This document shows, piece after piece, positions 54,786 to 63,876 of a stretch of 64,000 nt of DNA. Every line of letters starts with the position of its first letter. Position 1 is the first letter of the stretch. The translations under genes and the position numbers were made by a program. The DNA is from Sphingomonas sp. JC676 (GTDB lineage: Bacteria > Pseudomonadota > Alphaproteobacteria > Sphingomonadales > Sphingomonadaceae): positions 1,302,001 to 1,366,000 of the forward strand of contig NZ_JACTGR010000001.1 of assembly GCF_014489075.1 (NCBI RefSeq), in the 5' to 3' direction. The notes below the pieces were generated by a model. The model was given only the letters and a program-made list of their open reading frames with translations. It was not told the origin of the DNA and did not search any database.

Positions 54786-57428
54786 TCAGGCACTTCGCCG
54801 GTGCCAGACCGCGTAATAAGGTTGACCGGCCCAATCCGCGCCGAGCGCCGGTGCCAGCGTCTCGCCCCGGGTCCCCTGCAGCAGGAAATAATATTGCAGC
54901 GGGAACGGCGAGGCCGTGTAGTCGCCCGGTATCTCCGCGGAATGCCGCTGGCCGGCCCCGGTCATCGGCCGCGACCGCCAGCGCTCGCCGTGATTGACGT
55001 GGCGGAAGTACAGCGTACCGCGCTGCACGTCCGAAGGCGCGGTCAGGCTTACGGTCAAGGGCCCGCCCGGCGTGAAGCTGTCCAGCGCGGAATGCTCGAT
55101 CGCATAATGCGGCCGCGACGGATCGAGGATACGCTCGACGACCGGCGCATCATTCCTGGCGCTTTGCTGCGCAGCATTCGCCAGCGCCGCCCGCATCGCG
55201 GCAATGTCGCGATCCACGTCCGGCACTCGGTCGATCCAATGCCCGCGCTGGACGATCGCCTCGGTGCCGAAGCTGATGTCGGGGGCATACACCCCGCGAG
55301 CGCGCTCGGCCATCGCCACCCAGATGTCGCGACCCCTGGCGTAGATCGCGAGTGCGCGGCGGCCGATCTCGGTCGACCCGGTCTTTCGATAGATCTGAAA
55401 CAACAGGCCGCTCTGCAGCTTGGCAGCGAAGAAGCGGGCCAGGCCGACCTGGATCAGGACATCCTCTTCCAGCCGACGAAAGGCTGGCCCGGACGGTGCT
55501 TTCGCCCGCGCCTGCCTCAGGGCCGTCTCGGCCATCCCGGCAAAACCTTCCAGAGCACGGGCGACCTCGGCCGGGGAATATTTGGGGTTCGGCTTTCCCG
55601 CCACCACCAGTTCCGCATGCTCGGCGATCGAGGAGAAGAGCTGCGGATCGAGCGGGCTGATGTCCGCCAGTGTATAGCCATCGGGCAGGTCCGCGATCGG
55701 CTTGTAGCCCGTCAGCGGCATCACCGGCATGTTGTCGTAGATCTCGGGCCAGTAATACCGGTTCGAGGTCGACGGAATGTGCGCGGTGGTGAACAGCGGC
55801 AGCGCGCGCGAGGCGTGCGCCAGCGCCGCCTCCGCAGCGGTCGCGGCCGGGCCGAAGCGGCGCGTCAGGTAGCGGCCCCAGCCCGCCCGATCGGCATCGG
55901 GATTGTAGAGCAGCCGGCCCCATAGCCGATATTCGTATTCGAACTTCGCCCAGTCGTTGAGGCCAGGCTCGAGCGCCTTGTCGCGATAGGCGTTGCGGCC
56001 GCCGGAATGGCCGGATGCCTCGCGCCCCTTGAAGGTCAGCGGCTCGCAAATCTCCAGCCCGGAGGACTCGCAGAAGCTCGCCGCGCGCGAGTAGGCGGCG
56101 GCGGTAGCCGGGTCGCCCCACAACAGGAACCGTTGCGTTCCCGGCCACAGGCGATGCAGCACGCCGTACTTGCGGCCTTCGACGAACAGATCGGCATAGC
56201 CGTAGCGCGTGAAGCGCCGCACGCCGCTGCTGCTGTTGCCGGTCGCGGCGATCCGCGCAGGTGTCGGCACCTCGTTCTCGCGGATATCGGCCTGATGATA
56301 GCCGAGCCCCATATGCTCGCCGGAGAATTTGGGGCTGACCTGCATCGGCATGCCGGTCGCCTGCGCGATGGCGATCATCTCTTCGGTGATGCCCTTGGCG
56401 TGCATGTCGATCTCGACGGGACGGCCAGCCGCCGCGAACGCCTCGAACAAGGTCTTCCAGAAACCGAAGCTGCCGTCCTTGATCCCGCTCTCGACATGGA
56501 TGCGGAAGGTAACCCCGTTGATGTCCGGGCATTCCGTGAGCAGCCTGGCCAGCGCATCGCGGCAATAGGCGGCGTGGGTTTTGGGCGTGAGCCCTTCGAT
56601 CCGGTGGAATGCCTTGGGGCTCTCCACCCATTCATAGACATGCGTCCAGATGCCGAGCTGGAAGTGCAGCCCCCGCGCCGCGGCCTCGGACGAGATGAAC
56701 TTGAGCGTCTCGAGGTTCTTCTCGCGCTCGCCGGCCGGGAGCGCGGGGTTCAGCCGGACGTCATGGCCCGGCACGTCGAACAGGAAGACATAGGGGAGCT
56801 GGAAATAATCGTCGGTGATGTTCCTGGGGAAGTCGTAGCCGAAGCCGAAGAACAAAGCGACGCGGTTGAACCGGTTCGCGACCAGCATGTCGAGATAGTC
56901 GGTCCAGAAGGCGCGATCGTAATACCAGCCCTTGTCCTCGATCTCGCTGCAGAAGGACCGCGCCATGCTGCGGACCGCGTTCGCGGGCTTCTCGTCCATC
57001 GCGGCGATATCGAGCCCGAGATCGGGCGAGGCCGACAAGCGCACCCGGTCCGCCAGCTCCAGCACCGCATAGGCCAGGCCCAGCCTGCCGCGCGACGAAG
57101 CACGAAGCGCCCGCGTGCCCTTGAACCGCTCGGGCGCGATCGCGAAACCCTCGGCATGACCCGAGCCTCTATCGGCGAGGATGAGCACGAGATCGCCGGA
57201 AGCCGGGTCCGCGGTGGCCGAGACGACGCTCTCCACCTTCCTCTCCGCCAGCGCCTTGCGAAGCTGGTCCACCGCCCGGGCGACCGGCGTCGACGAGGCG
57301 ATCGGGTCGGCCGGGTCGAACACGATCCACATCTTGCCCGGAGCGGCGGCGCTTGCAGCCGTGGCACCCACCGCCGTTGCCGCGGCAGCCGCGGCCCCGA
57401 GCTTCAGGACGTTCCTGCGTTCGATCAT
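54786..57428 (-). CDS. Orphan exported glycosidase with an alpha-glucuronidase-like domain layout
   Basis: An 880-residue protein. N-terminus ERRNVLKLGAAAAAATAVGA is a twin-arginine signal. Residues of about 30-130 look like the GH67/GH115/GH20 N-terminal domain (EGFAIAPERFKG, RLGLAYAVLELADRVRL). The middle is a barrel: RSMARSFCSEIEDKGWYYDR, FNRVALFFGFGYDFPRNITD, LHFQLGIWTHVYEW, VTFRIHVESGIKDGSFGFW with acidic candidates, and VEIDMHAKGITEEM. A helical part and a C-terminal beta domain follow. ATG at 57428 overlaps the upstream stop by four bases. No exact family is recognised; alpha-glucuronidase or a relative is a guess from the domain order. Confidence 0.65.
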   Translation of the reverse strand: MIERRNVLKLGAAAAAATAVGATAASAAAPGKMWIVFDPADPIASSTPVARAVDQLRKALAERKVESVVSATADPASGDLVLILADRGSGHAEGFAIAPERFKGTRALRASSRGRLGLAYAVLELADRVRLSASPDLGLDIAAMDEKPANAVRSMARSFCSEIEDKGWYYDRAFWTDYLDMLVANRFNRVALFFGFGYDFPRNITDDYFQLPYVFLFDVPGHDVRLNPALPAGEREKNLETLKFISSEAAARGLHFQLGIWTHVYEWVESPKAFHRIEGLTPKTHAAYCRDALARLLTECPDINGVTFRIHVESGIKDGSFGFWKTLFEAFAAAGRPVEIDMHAKGITEEMIAIAQATGMPMQVSPKFSGEHMGLGYHQADIRENEVPTPARIAATGNSSSGVRRFTRYGYADLFVEGRKYGVLHRLWPGTQRFLLWGDPATAAAYSRAASFCESSGLEICEPLTFKGREASGHSGGRNAYRDKALEPGLNDWAKFEYEYRLWGRLLYNPDADRAGWGRYLTRRFGPAATAAEAALAHASRALPLFTTAHIPSTSNRYYWPEIYDNMPVMPLTGYKPIADLPDGYTLADISPLDPQLFSSIAEHAELVVAGKPNPKYSPAEVARALEGFAGMAETALRQARAKAPSGPAFRRLEEDVLIQVGLARFFAAKLQSGLLFQIYRKTGSTEIGRRALAIYARGRDIWVAMAERARGVYAPDISFGTEAIVQRGHWIDRVPDVDRDIAAMRAALANAAQQSARNDAPVVERILDPSRPHYAIEHSALDSFTPGGPLTVSLTAPSDVQRGTLYFRHVNHGERWRSRPMTGAGQRHSAEIPGDYTASPFPLQYYFLLQGTRGETLAPALGADWAGQPYYAVWHRRSA

Positions 57429-59689
57429 CGTTCGACGCGGATGAGATAGCTGGTCGTCGCCGGCGTCCCCACCGCGATCTCCCAGCCCGGCTCGATCATC
57501 CGGCCCTTGATTTCCTGCCCGATCGGACGCGCGGCACCGTCGAGCGGCGTCGCGGACACGCCGATCGCGCCCTCCAAATCCTTGAGTTGGATCCAGCCGG
57601 TGATCGGCTCGATCAGCGTCGGCGCGGTGCCCCAGTTGGAAAGCATCGCGTGGCGGTCGTTCCATTTCTGGCCGGTGTTCTCGACCTTGCCGGTGGTGGT
57701 GAGCAGCATCCGGTTCGACAAATTGAGTGGCTCGCCGTCGAGCGATGAGAGCGTGATCGCCGCGAACTGGTTCTTGATGTCCAGCGAGAGATTGCGCGTC
57801 TGCACTTGCGTATTGGCGGCGATGAACCCGACCAGCGCCTGGCTGCGCGGCGTGTCGATCGACACCAACCCGTTCTTGCCGCCGTCCGTGCGCCAGCTCA
57901 GTTCGCCGGTATCCGACACGATCGGGTTCGCCTCCGGCAACGGCGCAGGCAGCGTCGGCTTGCAGTCGAGGCAGGTGACCCGTGAGCCGTGCACGAGCGG
58001 GATCGTCACGTCGAAGCCGGGCGTGTAGTAGGGCATGTCTCCTCGCGGCAACCGCGACGCCTCGCTGATCTGGTCGGTCGAATAGGACCGCGTCAGCACC
58101 TTCTTCGCCGCCGACACGTCGCCGCGCAGGAAGAGCATCGCTCCCGCCGGCATCTGCGCCATCTTCACCGGGTCCAGCGCGATATCGAATTCGCCCGTCA
58201 CCATCGGCGACCATTTGCCGTGGATCTTGGATTCATAGGTGTAGAAGAAGATGCCGTCCCAATCCTGAAGCGCCGCGTAAGAGGCCAGGATCGGGATCAT
58301 CTCCGAGCCGTAATCGCTCGGATAGGGATGATTGACTTCGCTGACGGTGAACGGCTTGCCCACCGTCGCGCTGCGGGCGAGTTTCTGGATGATCGACAGC
58401 TCGGGGCTGTTCACCATCGGATCGTCGCGGTGGCCGTAGATCGCCGGGTGCTGCCAATAGACATGCGCGTCCATGATGTCGGACTTGTTCGCCGTCCGCA
58501 TCAAAGGCTGGTTGGCGATGAAATAGGTGTGATCGGCCATCGGCGTGATCGGCGACTTCACGCCGACCGCTTCCTTCAGGAAGCGCTTCATCTCGGCATG
58601 GAAGTCGATCTCGACCTGGGTCAGGAATGCGAGTTCAGCATCGAGCCGCGGCCGTGGCGCATCCGGATGATCGCCGCGCCGCATGAACGGCACCGGCTGC
58701 CCCGCGGCAACGCCCGCCATGCCCCGCAGTTTGGCTAGGTCGCCTGCCGAGCGGTTCTTGGCGAGCCAGTCATTGTACATGCCCACCAGCAGCGCCTGGT
58801 AGTGCGGCGTCATGTCGAGCTGGTAGTTTTTGCCCCCCTTCACCCGCTCGCCGCGCAGCCAGTTGCGCATCCAGAATTCGAGCAGCGAGTTCTCGTTGAC
58901 CACCTCGACGATCGCCACCGCGGGGTCGTCCGCATAGCGCAGCTTGGTGTACGGGTTGAGATGCCCCAGCAGCTGCTTGGCATATTCCTTCTGCAGCGCC
59001 ACCAGCTCCGGGCCGAAATAGGTATAGGCCTTGGCATTGCCGATCAGATCATAGTCGGGGACGCCGTCGCCCGGCCGATAGGTCCTGCCAACATTGAGGT
59101 TGAAGTCGACATAGATGCCGTTCTTCTTGAGCTCGGCGAAGAGGAAATCGAGCAGGTCGAGCTGCCCTGGATCGAGCATCCTGGAACTGTCTCCGTCGGA
59201 GATCAGGCCGGCGGGCATCTGCTTGACCGGCACCGGATCGGGGCCGAGATCGCCGGCAGACTTTTGCGACTGGGTCTTGGGCAGATCGAGGAAGTGCATG
59301 CGCACGCAGTTGACGCCCAATCGCGCCAGCTCCGCCGCCATCTCGCGCGCTTCCTGGTGCGGCAGCAGCAAGGCCGATCCAGTGCTGAAGCCGGTCAGGT
59401 TGACGCCCCAGCATTTGAAACGCTTTCCGTCGCCGCGATAGAGATGCCCATCCCGCGCCTGGATGAAGCCGTATTTCCCCGCCGGACCATCCAGCAGGAA
59501 ACGTGCATCCGCCGCGGAATCGATGCGCTGCTCGTGGTTCACCGGGAACGGCTGGAGCGGAATGTCCTGCGCGCATGCGGGGGCCGAGGCCAATGCCGAC
59601 AAGGCGATCGCCGCCGTGAACGCGCCCGTTGCCAACCGTCGTGCCTGCCGCATCGCCGTTCTCCCCATCCTCTCGATTATCGCGGTCAT
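57425..59689 (-). CDS. Clan GH-A glycoside hydrolase of unassigned family, paralog 2
   Basis: A 754-residue exported protein, paralog of the one at 52482. Signal: GAFTAAIALSALASAPACAQ. The same catalytic blocks appear: AIVEVVNENSLLEFW and PFTVSEVNHPYPSDYGSE, and the C-terminal half (VTCLDCKPTLPAPLPEANPI, GELSWRTDGGKNGLVSIDTP) is almost unchanged. The main differences are in an N-terminal insert (here KTQSQKSAGDLGPDPVPVKQ) near the barrel opening, which may tune substrate choice. It overlaps the orphan glycosidase by four bases and follows the fucosidase gene by 45 bases. Confidence 0.75.
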   Translation of the reverse strand: MTAIIERMGRTAMRQARRLATGAFTAAIALSALASAPACAQDIPLQPFPVNHEQRIDSAADARFLLDGPAGKYGFIQARDGHLYRGDGKRFKCWGVNLTGFSTGSALLLPHQEAREMAAELARLGVNCVRMHFLDLPKTQSQKSAGDLGPDPVPVKQMPAGLISDGDSSRMLDPGQLDLLDFLFAELKKNGIYVDFNLNVGRTYRPGDGVPDYDLIGNAKAYTYFGPELVALQKEYAKQLLGHLNPYTKLRYADDPAVAIVEVVNENSLLEFWMRNWLRGERVKGGKNYQLDMTPHYQALLVGMYNDWLAKNRSAGDLAKLRGMAGVAAGQPVPFMRRGDHPDAPRPRLDAELAFLTQVEIDFHAEMKRFLKEAVGVKSPITPMADHTYFIANQPLMRTANKSDIMDAHVYWQHPAIYGHRDDPMVNSPELSIIQKLARSATVGKPFTVSEVNHPYPSDYGSEMIPILASYAALQDWDGIFFYTYESKIHGKWSPMVTGEFDIALDPVKMAQMPAGAMLFLRGDVSAAKKVLTRSYSTDQISEASRLPRGDMPYYTPGFDVTIPLVHGSRVTCLDCKPTLPAPLPEANPIVSDTGELSWRTDGGKNGLVSIDTPRSQALVGFIAANTQVQTRNLSLDIKNQFAAITLSSLDGEPLNLSNRMLLTTTGKVENTGQKWNDRHAMLSNWGTAPTLIEPITGWIQLKDLEGAIGVSATPLDGAARPIGQEIKGRMIEPGWEIAVGTPATTSYLIRVER

Positions 59690-59734
59690 CGCCGGCGCGG
59701 CGTACCGCGGCGGCCGGCGCCGTTTCTTTGTCGT

Positions 59735-61336
59735 TCAGCGCACCCGGATGCGGAGCGCGTAGGGCATCGCCCCGTCGCCTACCGCCGGCAGGGTGACCTT
59801 CAGCCCCTTGGGGGTCTGTTCCCAGCTGATCTTGCCGCCATCGAGCAGTTCGATGCTCTTGATCGGCGCCGTCAGATACGGCGTGCCTGCGTAGAGCGTC
59901 TTGACCAGCACCGCGCCGTCCTTCGGGCGCTCGAGGCCAAGGACATAGACCGTATCGCCCTTGGTCGTGAAGCGGAGGTCGGCGGGCGTGTAGCCCTTCA
60001 CCGCCGACTCCTCGACCTGTCCGCCGACGCGCACCTGGCCCGACTTGGTCGGCCCCTCGCCGAAATATTTGAACGGCCGCGTGCCGTAGATCGCCTCGCC
60101 ATTGACCTTCAGCCACGCGCCCATGCCGCGCAACACCGTCTGGATCTCGTCGGGGATCGTCCCGTCGGACTTGGGCCCGACATTGAGCAGCAGATTGCCG
60201 TTCTTGCTGACGATATCGATCAAATCGGCAGTCAGCGACTTGGCGCTGCGATAGGTGTCGTTCTGCGCATAGCCCCAGCTATGGACACTCACCGACGTGT
60301 CCGATTGCCACGGCGTCAGCTTGAGCGCGTCGGTCTTGCCGCGCTCCATGTCGAACATCGCGCTGCCTTCGGCGAACTGCGAACCCTTATAGGCAATGAT
60401 GCCGGGCGCATTCCGGGCCGCCGAGCGGTTGTAATAATAGGCCGCGGTGTCGCGCATCAGCGGCTCGAACTCGGGTGCGGCGGTCCACCAGTCGAAATAG
60501 ATCAGCTCGGGCTGGTACTTGTCGATCAACTCGGACGTGCGCGCCATCCAGTCCTTCAGGAACGCCTTGCTCGGCGGCATCCAGGTCTGGAGCTGGCCGC
60601 CGTCGGGCCAGGTCTCGGGCGGATCGGCGGGCAGCCCCATCGGCGCCGCCGGGCCGTACAGCCCGTCATTCGCCGGATTGTTGACGTCGGAATCGAAGGT
60701 GCGGCCCATATAATACCACCACCAATGCTCGGCGCGGTGCGACGACAGCCCGAAATGCATGCCGTGCGCGCGCGCCGCCTTGGCGATCTCGCCGGTCGTG
60801 TCGCGCTTCGGCCCCATGTCGGCGGCGTCCCAGGTGGTGAAGTCCGAGGCGTACATAGCGAAGCCGTCGCAATGCTCGGCGACGGGAACGACATATTTGG
60901 CGCCGGCTTCCTGGAAGAGCGCGATCCACTGGTTGGCGTCGAACTTCTCCGCCTTGAATTGCGGGATGAAATCCTTGTAGCCGAACTTCGACTGCGGCCC
61001 GTAGGTCTTCACCTGGTGCTCGAAGGCGGCGTTGCCCGGCACATACATGTTGCGCGAATACCATTCGTTCGCGAAGGCCGGGACCGAATAGACGCCCCAG
61101 TGGATGAAAATGCCGAACTTGGCGTCGCGGAACCATTCGGGGGTGCGATAGGCGCGCAGCGAATCCCAATTGGCCTTGAACGGCCCCTTGGCGATGCCGG
61201 CCTGAACCTCGCCCAGCTTCTTGTCGACCTTGGCCGCATAGCCCGGCACCTGCGCCGTCGCCGGAACGGCGACCGCAAGGGCAAGCATCGATGCCGAAAC
61301 GGCCGCAATGCGCTTAATCGAACCGACGATAGTCAT
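59735..61336 (-). CDS. GH29 alpha-L-fucosidase
   Basis: A 533-residue exported fucosidase that removes alpha-L-fucose. Signal: ASMLALAVAVPATAQ. GH29 blocks: WFRDAKFGIFIHWGVYSVPA, YVVPVAEHCDGFAMYASDFT, FGLSSHRAEHWWW, and PELIYFDWWTAAPEF with the nucleophile Asp. A C-terminal beta-sandwich (VYVLGLERPKDGAVLVK) follows. It begins a minus-strand run (this gene, paralog 2, orphan glycosidase, paralog 1, GH78). The released fucose could be imported by the FucP-type transporter at 32896. An AT-rich motif lies about 90 bases upstream of the start. Confidence 0.93.
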   Translation of the reverse strand: MTIVGSIKRIAAVSASMLALAVAVPATAQVPGYAAKVDKKLGEVQAGIAKGPFKANWDSLRAYRTPEWFRDAKFGIFIHWGVYSVPAFANEWYSRNMYVPGNAAFEHQVKTYGPQSKFGYKDFIPQFKAEKFDANQWIALFQEAGAKYVVPVAEHCDGFAMYASDFTTWDAADMGPKRDTTGEIAKAARAHGMHFGLSSHRAEHWWWYYMGRTFDSDVNNPANDGLYGPAAPMGLPADPPETWPDGGQLQTWMPPSKAFLKDWMARTSELIDKYQPELIYFDWWTAAPEFEPLMRDTAAYYYNRSAARNAPGIIAYKGSQFAEGSAMFDMERGKTDALKLTPWQSDTSVSVHSWGYAQNDTYRSAKSLTADLIDIVSKNGNLLLNVGPKSDGTIPDEIQTVLRGMGAWLKVNGEAIYGTRPFKYFGEGPTKSGQVRVGGQVEESAVKGYTPADLRFTTKGDTVYVLGLERPKDGAVLVKTLYAGTPYLTAPIKSIELLDGGKISWEQTPKGLKVTLPAVGDGAMPYALRIRVR

Positions 61337-61423
61337 CGTACCTCCCCGATGGTTTTGTTGTTCCGCCGATTGCGGCGCTCAACTCACATTAAGCCACGGT
61401 CGCGCACCGCCATCAAGAAAAAT

Positions 61424-61440
61424 CCTATTATCATACTATT
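61424..61440. promoter_or_regulatory. AT-rich operator-like motif before the fucosidase operon
   Basis: CCTATTATCATACTATT, overlapping the end of glcF. TATCATAC is shared with the palindrome at 2657-2681, and ATACTATTT with the motif at 10926-10942 read on the other strand. Confidence 0.45.
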
Positions 61441-62725
61441 TGTCCAGCGCTGTCGGCTTCGGACCGCCCGTGGCCCAGTCGAGCAGCTCGACGGTGTGAA
61501 CCACCGGAATTTCGGCGCGCTGGCCGATCTGCATCGCGCAGCCGATATTGCCGGTCGCGATGACGTCGGCCTTGAGGCGTGCGAGATTGGCCATTTTGCG
61601 GTCGCCCAGCTGCCCCGCGATCTCCGGCTGGAGGATGTTGTAGGTGCCGGCCGAACCGCAGCAGAGATGTGCCTCGAGGGGGGTGCGCACGATGTAGCCC
61701 GCGCCCGCGAGCAGCCGCTTCGGTGCCTCGGTCACCTTCTGGCCGTGCTGCAGCGAGCAGGCGGCGTGATAGGCTACTGTCAGTCCGCGCCCATCTCCCA
61801 CCGGGAGATCGGCGTCGATGAGCAATTCGCTCACATCCTTGGCCAGCGCCGAGACCCGCGCCGCCTTCTCCGCATAAGCGGGGTCCTCGCGCAGCATGAA
61901 GCCGTAATCCTTGATCGTCGTGCCGCAGCCCGAGGTCGTGATCACGATCGCGTCGAGCCCGCCATTGTCCGCCAGCGCCGCCCAGGCATCGACATTCTGT
62001 CGCGCGGCCGCCAGGCTCGCGGCTTCCTTGCCCATGTGATGGACCAGCGCGCCGCAACAACCCTCGCCCGGCGCGAACACCACGTCGTAGCCGGCGCGGT
62101 TGAGCAGACGGACGGTGGCTGCACGGATCTCGGGCCGCAATACGGGTTCGGCGCAGCCCTGCATCAGCGCCACCCTCCCCCGCGATTGCTGCGCCGGCGA
62201 TGCGGCCTTGGAAGGCTTGGGCGCAGCATTTTTCGGTGCCATCGCGAGCATCGCCGCCATCGGCTTCAGCGCCGGAAAGCGCTCGACCAAAGGCGTGGCC
62301 GGCCGCGCGAGTCGTGCCAGCGCTAGCGCGAGGCGGAAGCGCCCGGGATAGGGCAGCACCTGCGCCAGCAGGGCGCGGAAGAAGCGCTCAGTCCACGGCC
62401 GGCGATAGCGCTCCTCGATATAGGCACGCGCGTGATCGACCAGGTGCATATAGTTCACGCCCGACGGGCAGGTCGTCATGCAGGACAGGCACGACAGGCA
62501 GCGGTCGATATGCTTGACGACTTCCGCGCTCGGCTCTCGCTCATTCTCGAGCATGTCCTTCATCAGATAGATGCGCCCGCGCGGACTATCGAGCTCGTCG
62601 CCAAGCAGCACATAAGTCGGGCAGGTCGCGGTGCAGAAGCCGCAATGCACGCATTTGCGGATCACCGCCTCGGAGGCCGCCATCGCGGGATCGGCCAACT
62701 GCGCGGGGGAAAAAGCCGTCTGCAT
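61436..62725 (-). CDS. glcF: Glycolate oxidase iron-sulfur subunit GlcF
   Basis: A 429-residue subunit of the membrane-associated glycolate oxidase that passes electrons from glycolate to the respiratory chain. Two [4Fe-4S] motifs are visible: CVHCGFCTATCPTY (near residue 25) and CLSCLSCMTTCPSGVNY (near residue 76). The two CCG-type domains follow (GEGCCGALVHHMG, LCCGSAGTYNILQPE). Two bases separate it from glcE. Glycolate is a product of the OiaX reaction suggested at 43149, so this enzyme may serve the apiose branch as well as general metabolism. Confidence 0.93.
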   Translation of the reverse strand: MQTAFSPAQLADPAMAASEAVIRKCVHCGFCTATCPTYVLLGDELDSPRGRIYLMKDMLENEREPSAEVVKHIDRCLSCLSCMTTCPSGVNYMHLVDHARAYIEERYRRPWTERFFRALLAQVLPYPGRFRLALALARLARPATPLVERFPALKPMAAMLAMAPKNAAPKPSKAASPAQQSRGRVALMQGCAEPVLRPEIRAATVRLLNRAGYDVVFAPGEGCCGALVHHMGKEAASLAAARQNVDAWAALADNGGLDAIVITTSGCGTTIKDYGFMLREDPAYAEKAARVSALAKDVSELLIDADLPVGDGRGLTVAYHAACSLQHGQKVTEAPKRLLAGAGYIVRTPLEAHLCCGSAGTYNILQPEIAGQLGDRKMANLARLKADVIATGNIGCAMQIGQRAEIPVVHTVELLDWATGGPKPTALDK

Positions 62726-62727
62726 TT

Positions 62728-63876
62728 CTAGAACCGTCCCGTCTCGAACACGCCGGCCGGATCGAAAGCGCGGCGCACCCGCTCCTCCAGTGCCACGACA
62801 CCGGCCGCCAGCGGATGGAACGCCGGCACCGCGGCTCGAATCTCCGCGGGCGCGCGGACCAGGACTGCGTGCCCGCCAGCCTTCGCCGCCGCATCGCGCA
62901 CCGCTTGGGCGTCGCCGTCAAAAACAATCCAGACCAGCCCGCCCGCCCAGTCGAACAGCCAGCGCGCGCCGAGCGGCTCGAGCGCGGCAACGACCGATGG
63001 TCCGCCACTCGGCGGAACGTTGACGCGCCAAAGCATGGCATCCCGCCCCAGCGGATCGAGCGTGCGCAGCCCTGCCCACCACGCGGCGTCAGCCTCGCCG
63101 TCGAGCGCCACTACCATGCCATGCTCCCCGAGCAGGCGCTCGACCATCGCCGCGCGCGCCGCGACCGACGGCCCGAATCCGAGCAGGCGCAGCGCCGTCA
63201 GCGATTTCTCGCCGCCGCTCCCGGCGGGCAAATGGGCTGCCGCGCCCACTTCGGCATGCGAACCCATCGCCGCCGCCATCACGCGAACCGCCACCGCCGG
63301 ATCGAGCCCCTCGACCGCGCGCGTCGACGCGATGGGCGCACGCGGAAGCACCTTCAGCGTCAATTCGGTCATCGCGAACAGCCGCCCCCAGCTTCCCGCG
63401 GCGAGCTTGGGCAGGTCATAGCCGGTGACGTTCTTCACCACCTTGGCGCCCGCGACGAAGATTTCCCCCCGGCCCGAAACCGCGCGCAGCCCGAGCAGAT
63501 GGTCGCGCGCGCCGCCGCCCGAAAGCCGCAGCGATCCCGAAACGCCGGCGGCAACCACGCCGCCAATCGTCGCCGCGCCGACCGCGCCGCCCCGGATCGG
63601 GCCATGATCGAACGGATCGAACGCCAGCATCTGTCCGCGTTCGGCGACCAGCTGCTCGACTTCGGCGAGCGGCGTGCCCGGCCGCACGGTCAGCACCAGT
63701 TCTGCGGGATCATAGTCGATCACCCCGGCCAGCCCGTACAGATCGAGCGACCGAGCCTCGGGACGCGGCGCGCCGATCGTGGCCTTGCTACCGCCGCCCC
63801 GGATATCGAGCGTCACCCCTGCCCTTATGGCATCGGCGACGGCGTCGCGGACATCGTCTTCACTAAGCGGACGCAT
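62728..63876 (-). CDS. glcE: Glycolate oxidase FAD-binding subunit GlcE
   Basis: A 382-residue FAD-binding subunit of glycolate oxidase. It has the vanillyl-alcohol-oxidase-type FAD fold: DIRGGGSKATIG, ELVLTVRPGTPLAEVEQLVA, GGAVGAATIGGVVAAGVSG, LRLSGGGARDHLLGLRAVSG and VVKNVTGYDLPKLAAGS. It is encoded between GlcD and GlcF in the usual order. The start overlaps the glcD stop by one base. Confidence 0.92.
   Translation of the reverse strand: MRPLSEDDVRDAVADAIRAGVTLDIRGGGSKATIGAPRPEARSLDLYGLAGVIDYDPAELVLTVRPGTPLAEVEQLVAERGQMLAFDPFDHGPIRGGAVGAATIGGVVAAGVSGSLRLSGGGARDHLLGLRAVSGRGEIFVAGAKVVKNVTGYDLPKLAAGSWGRLFAMTELTLKVLPRAPIASTRAVEGLDPAVAVRVMAAAMGSHAEVGAAAHLPAGSGGEKSLTALRLLGFGPSVAARAAMVERLLGEHGMVVALDGEADAAWWAGLRTLDPLGRDAMLWRVNVPPSGGPSVVAALEPLGARWLFDWAGGLVWIVFDGDAQAVRDAAAKAGGHAVLVRAPAEIRAAVPAFHPLAAGVVALEERVRRAFDPAGVFETGRF

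Noticed and set aside
58802..62326. Open frame of 1174 codons opposite GH-A paralog 2, GH29 and glcF
   Set aside because: It runs through three clear genes on the other strand and an intergenic promoter, and shows only shadow composition.
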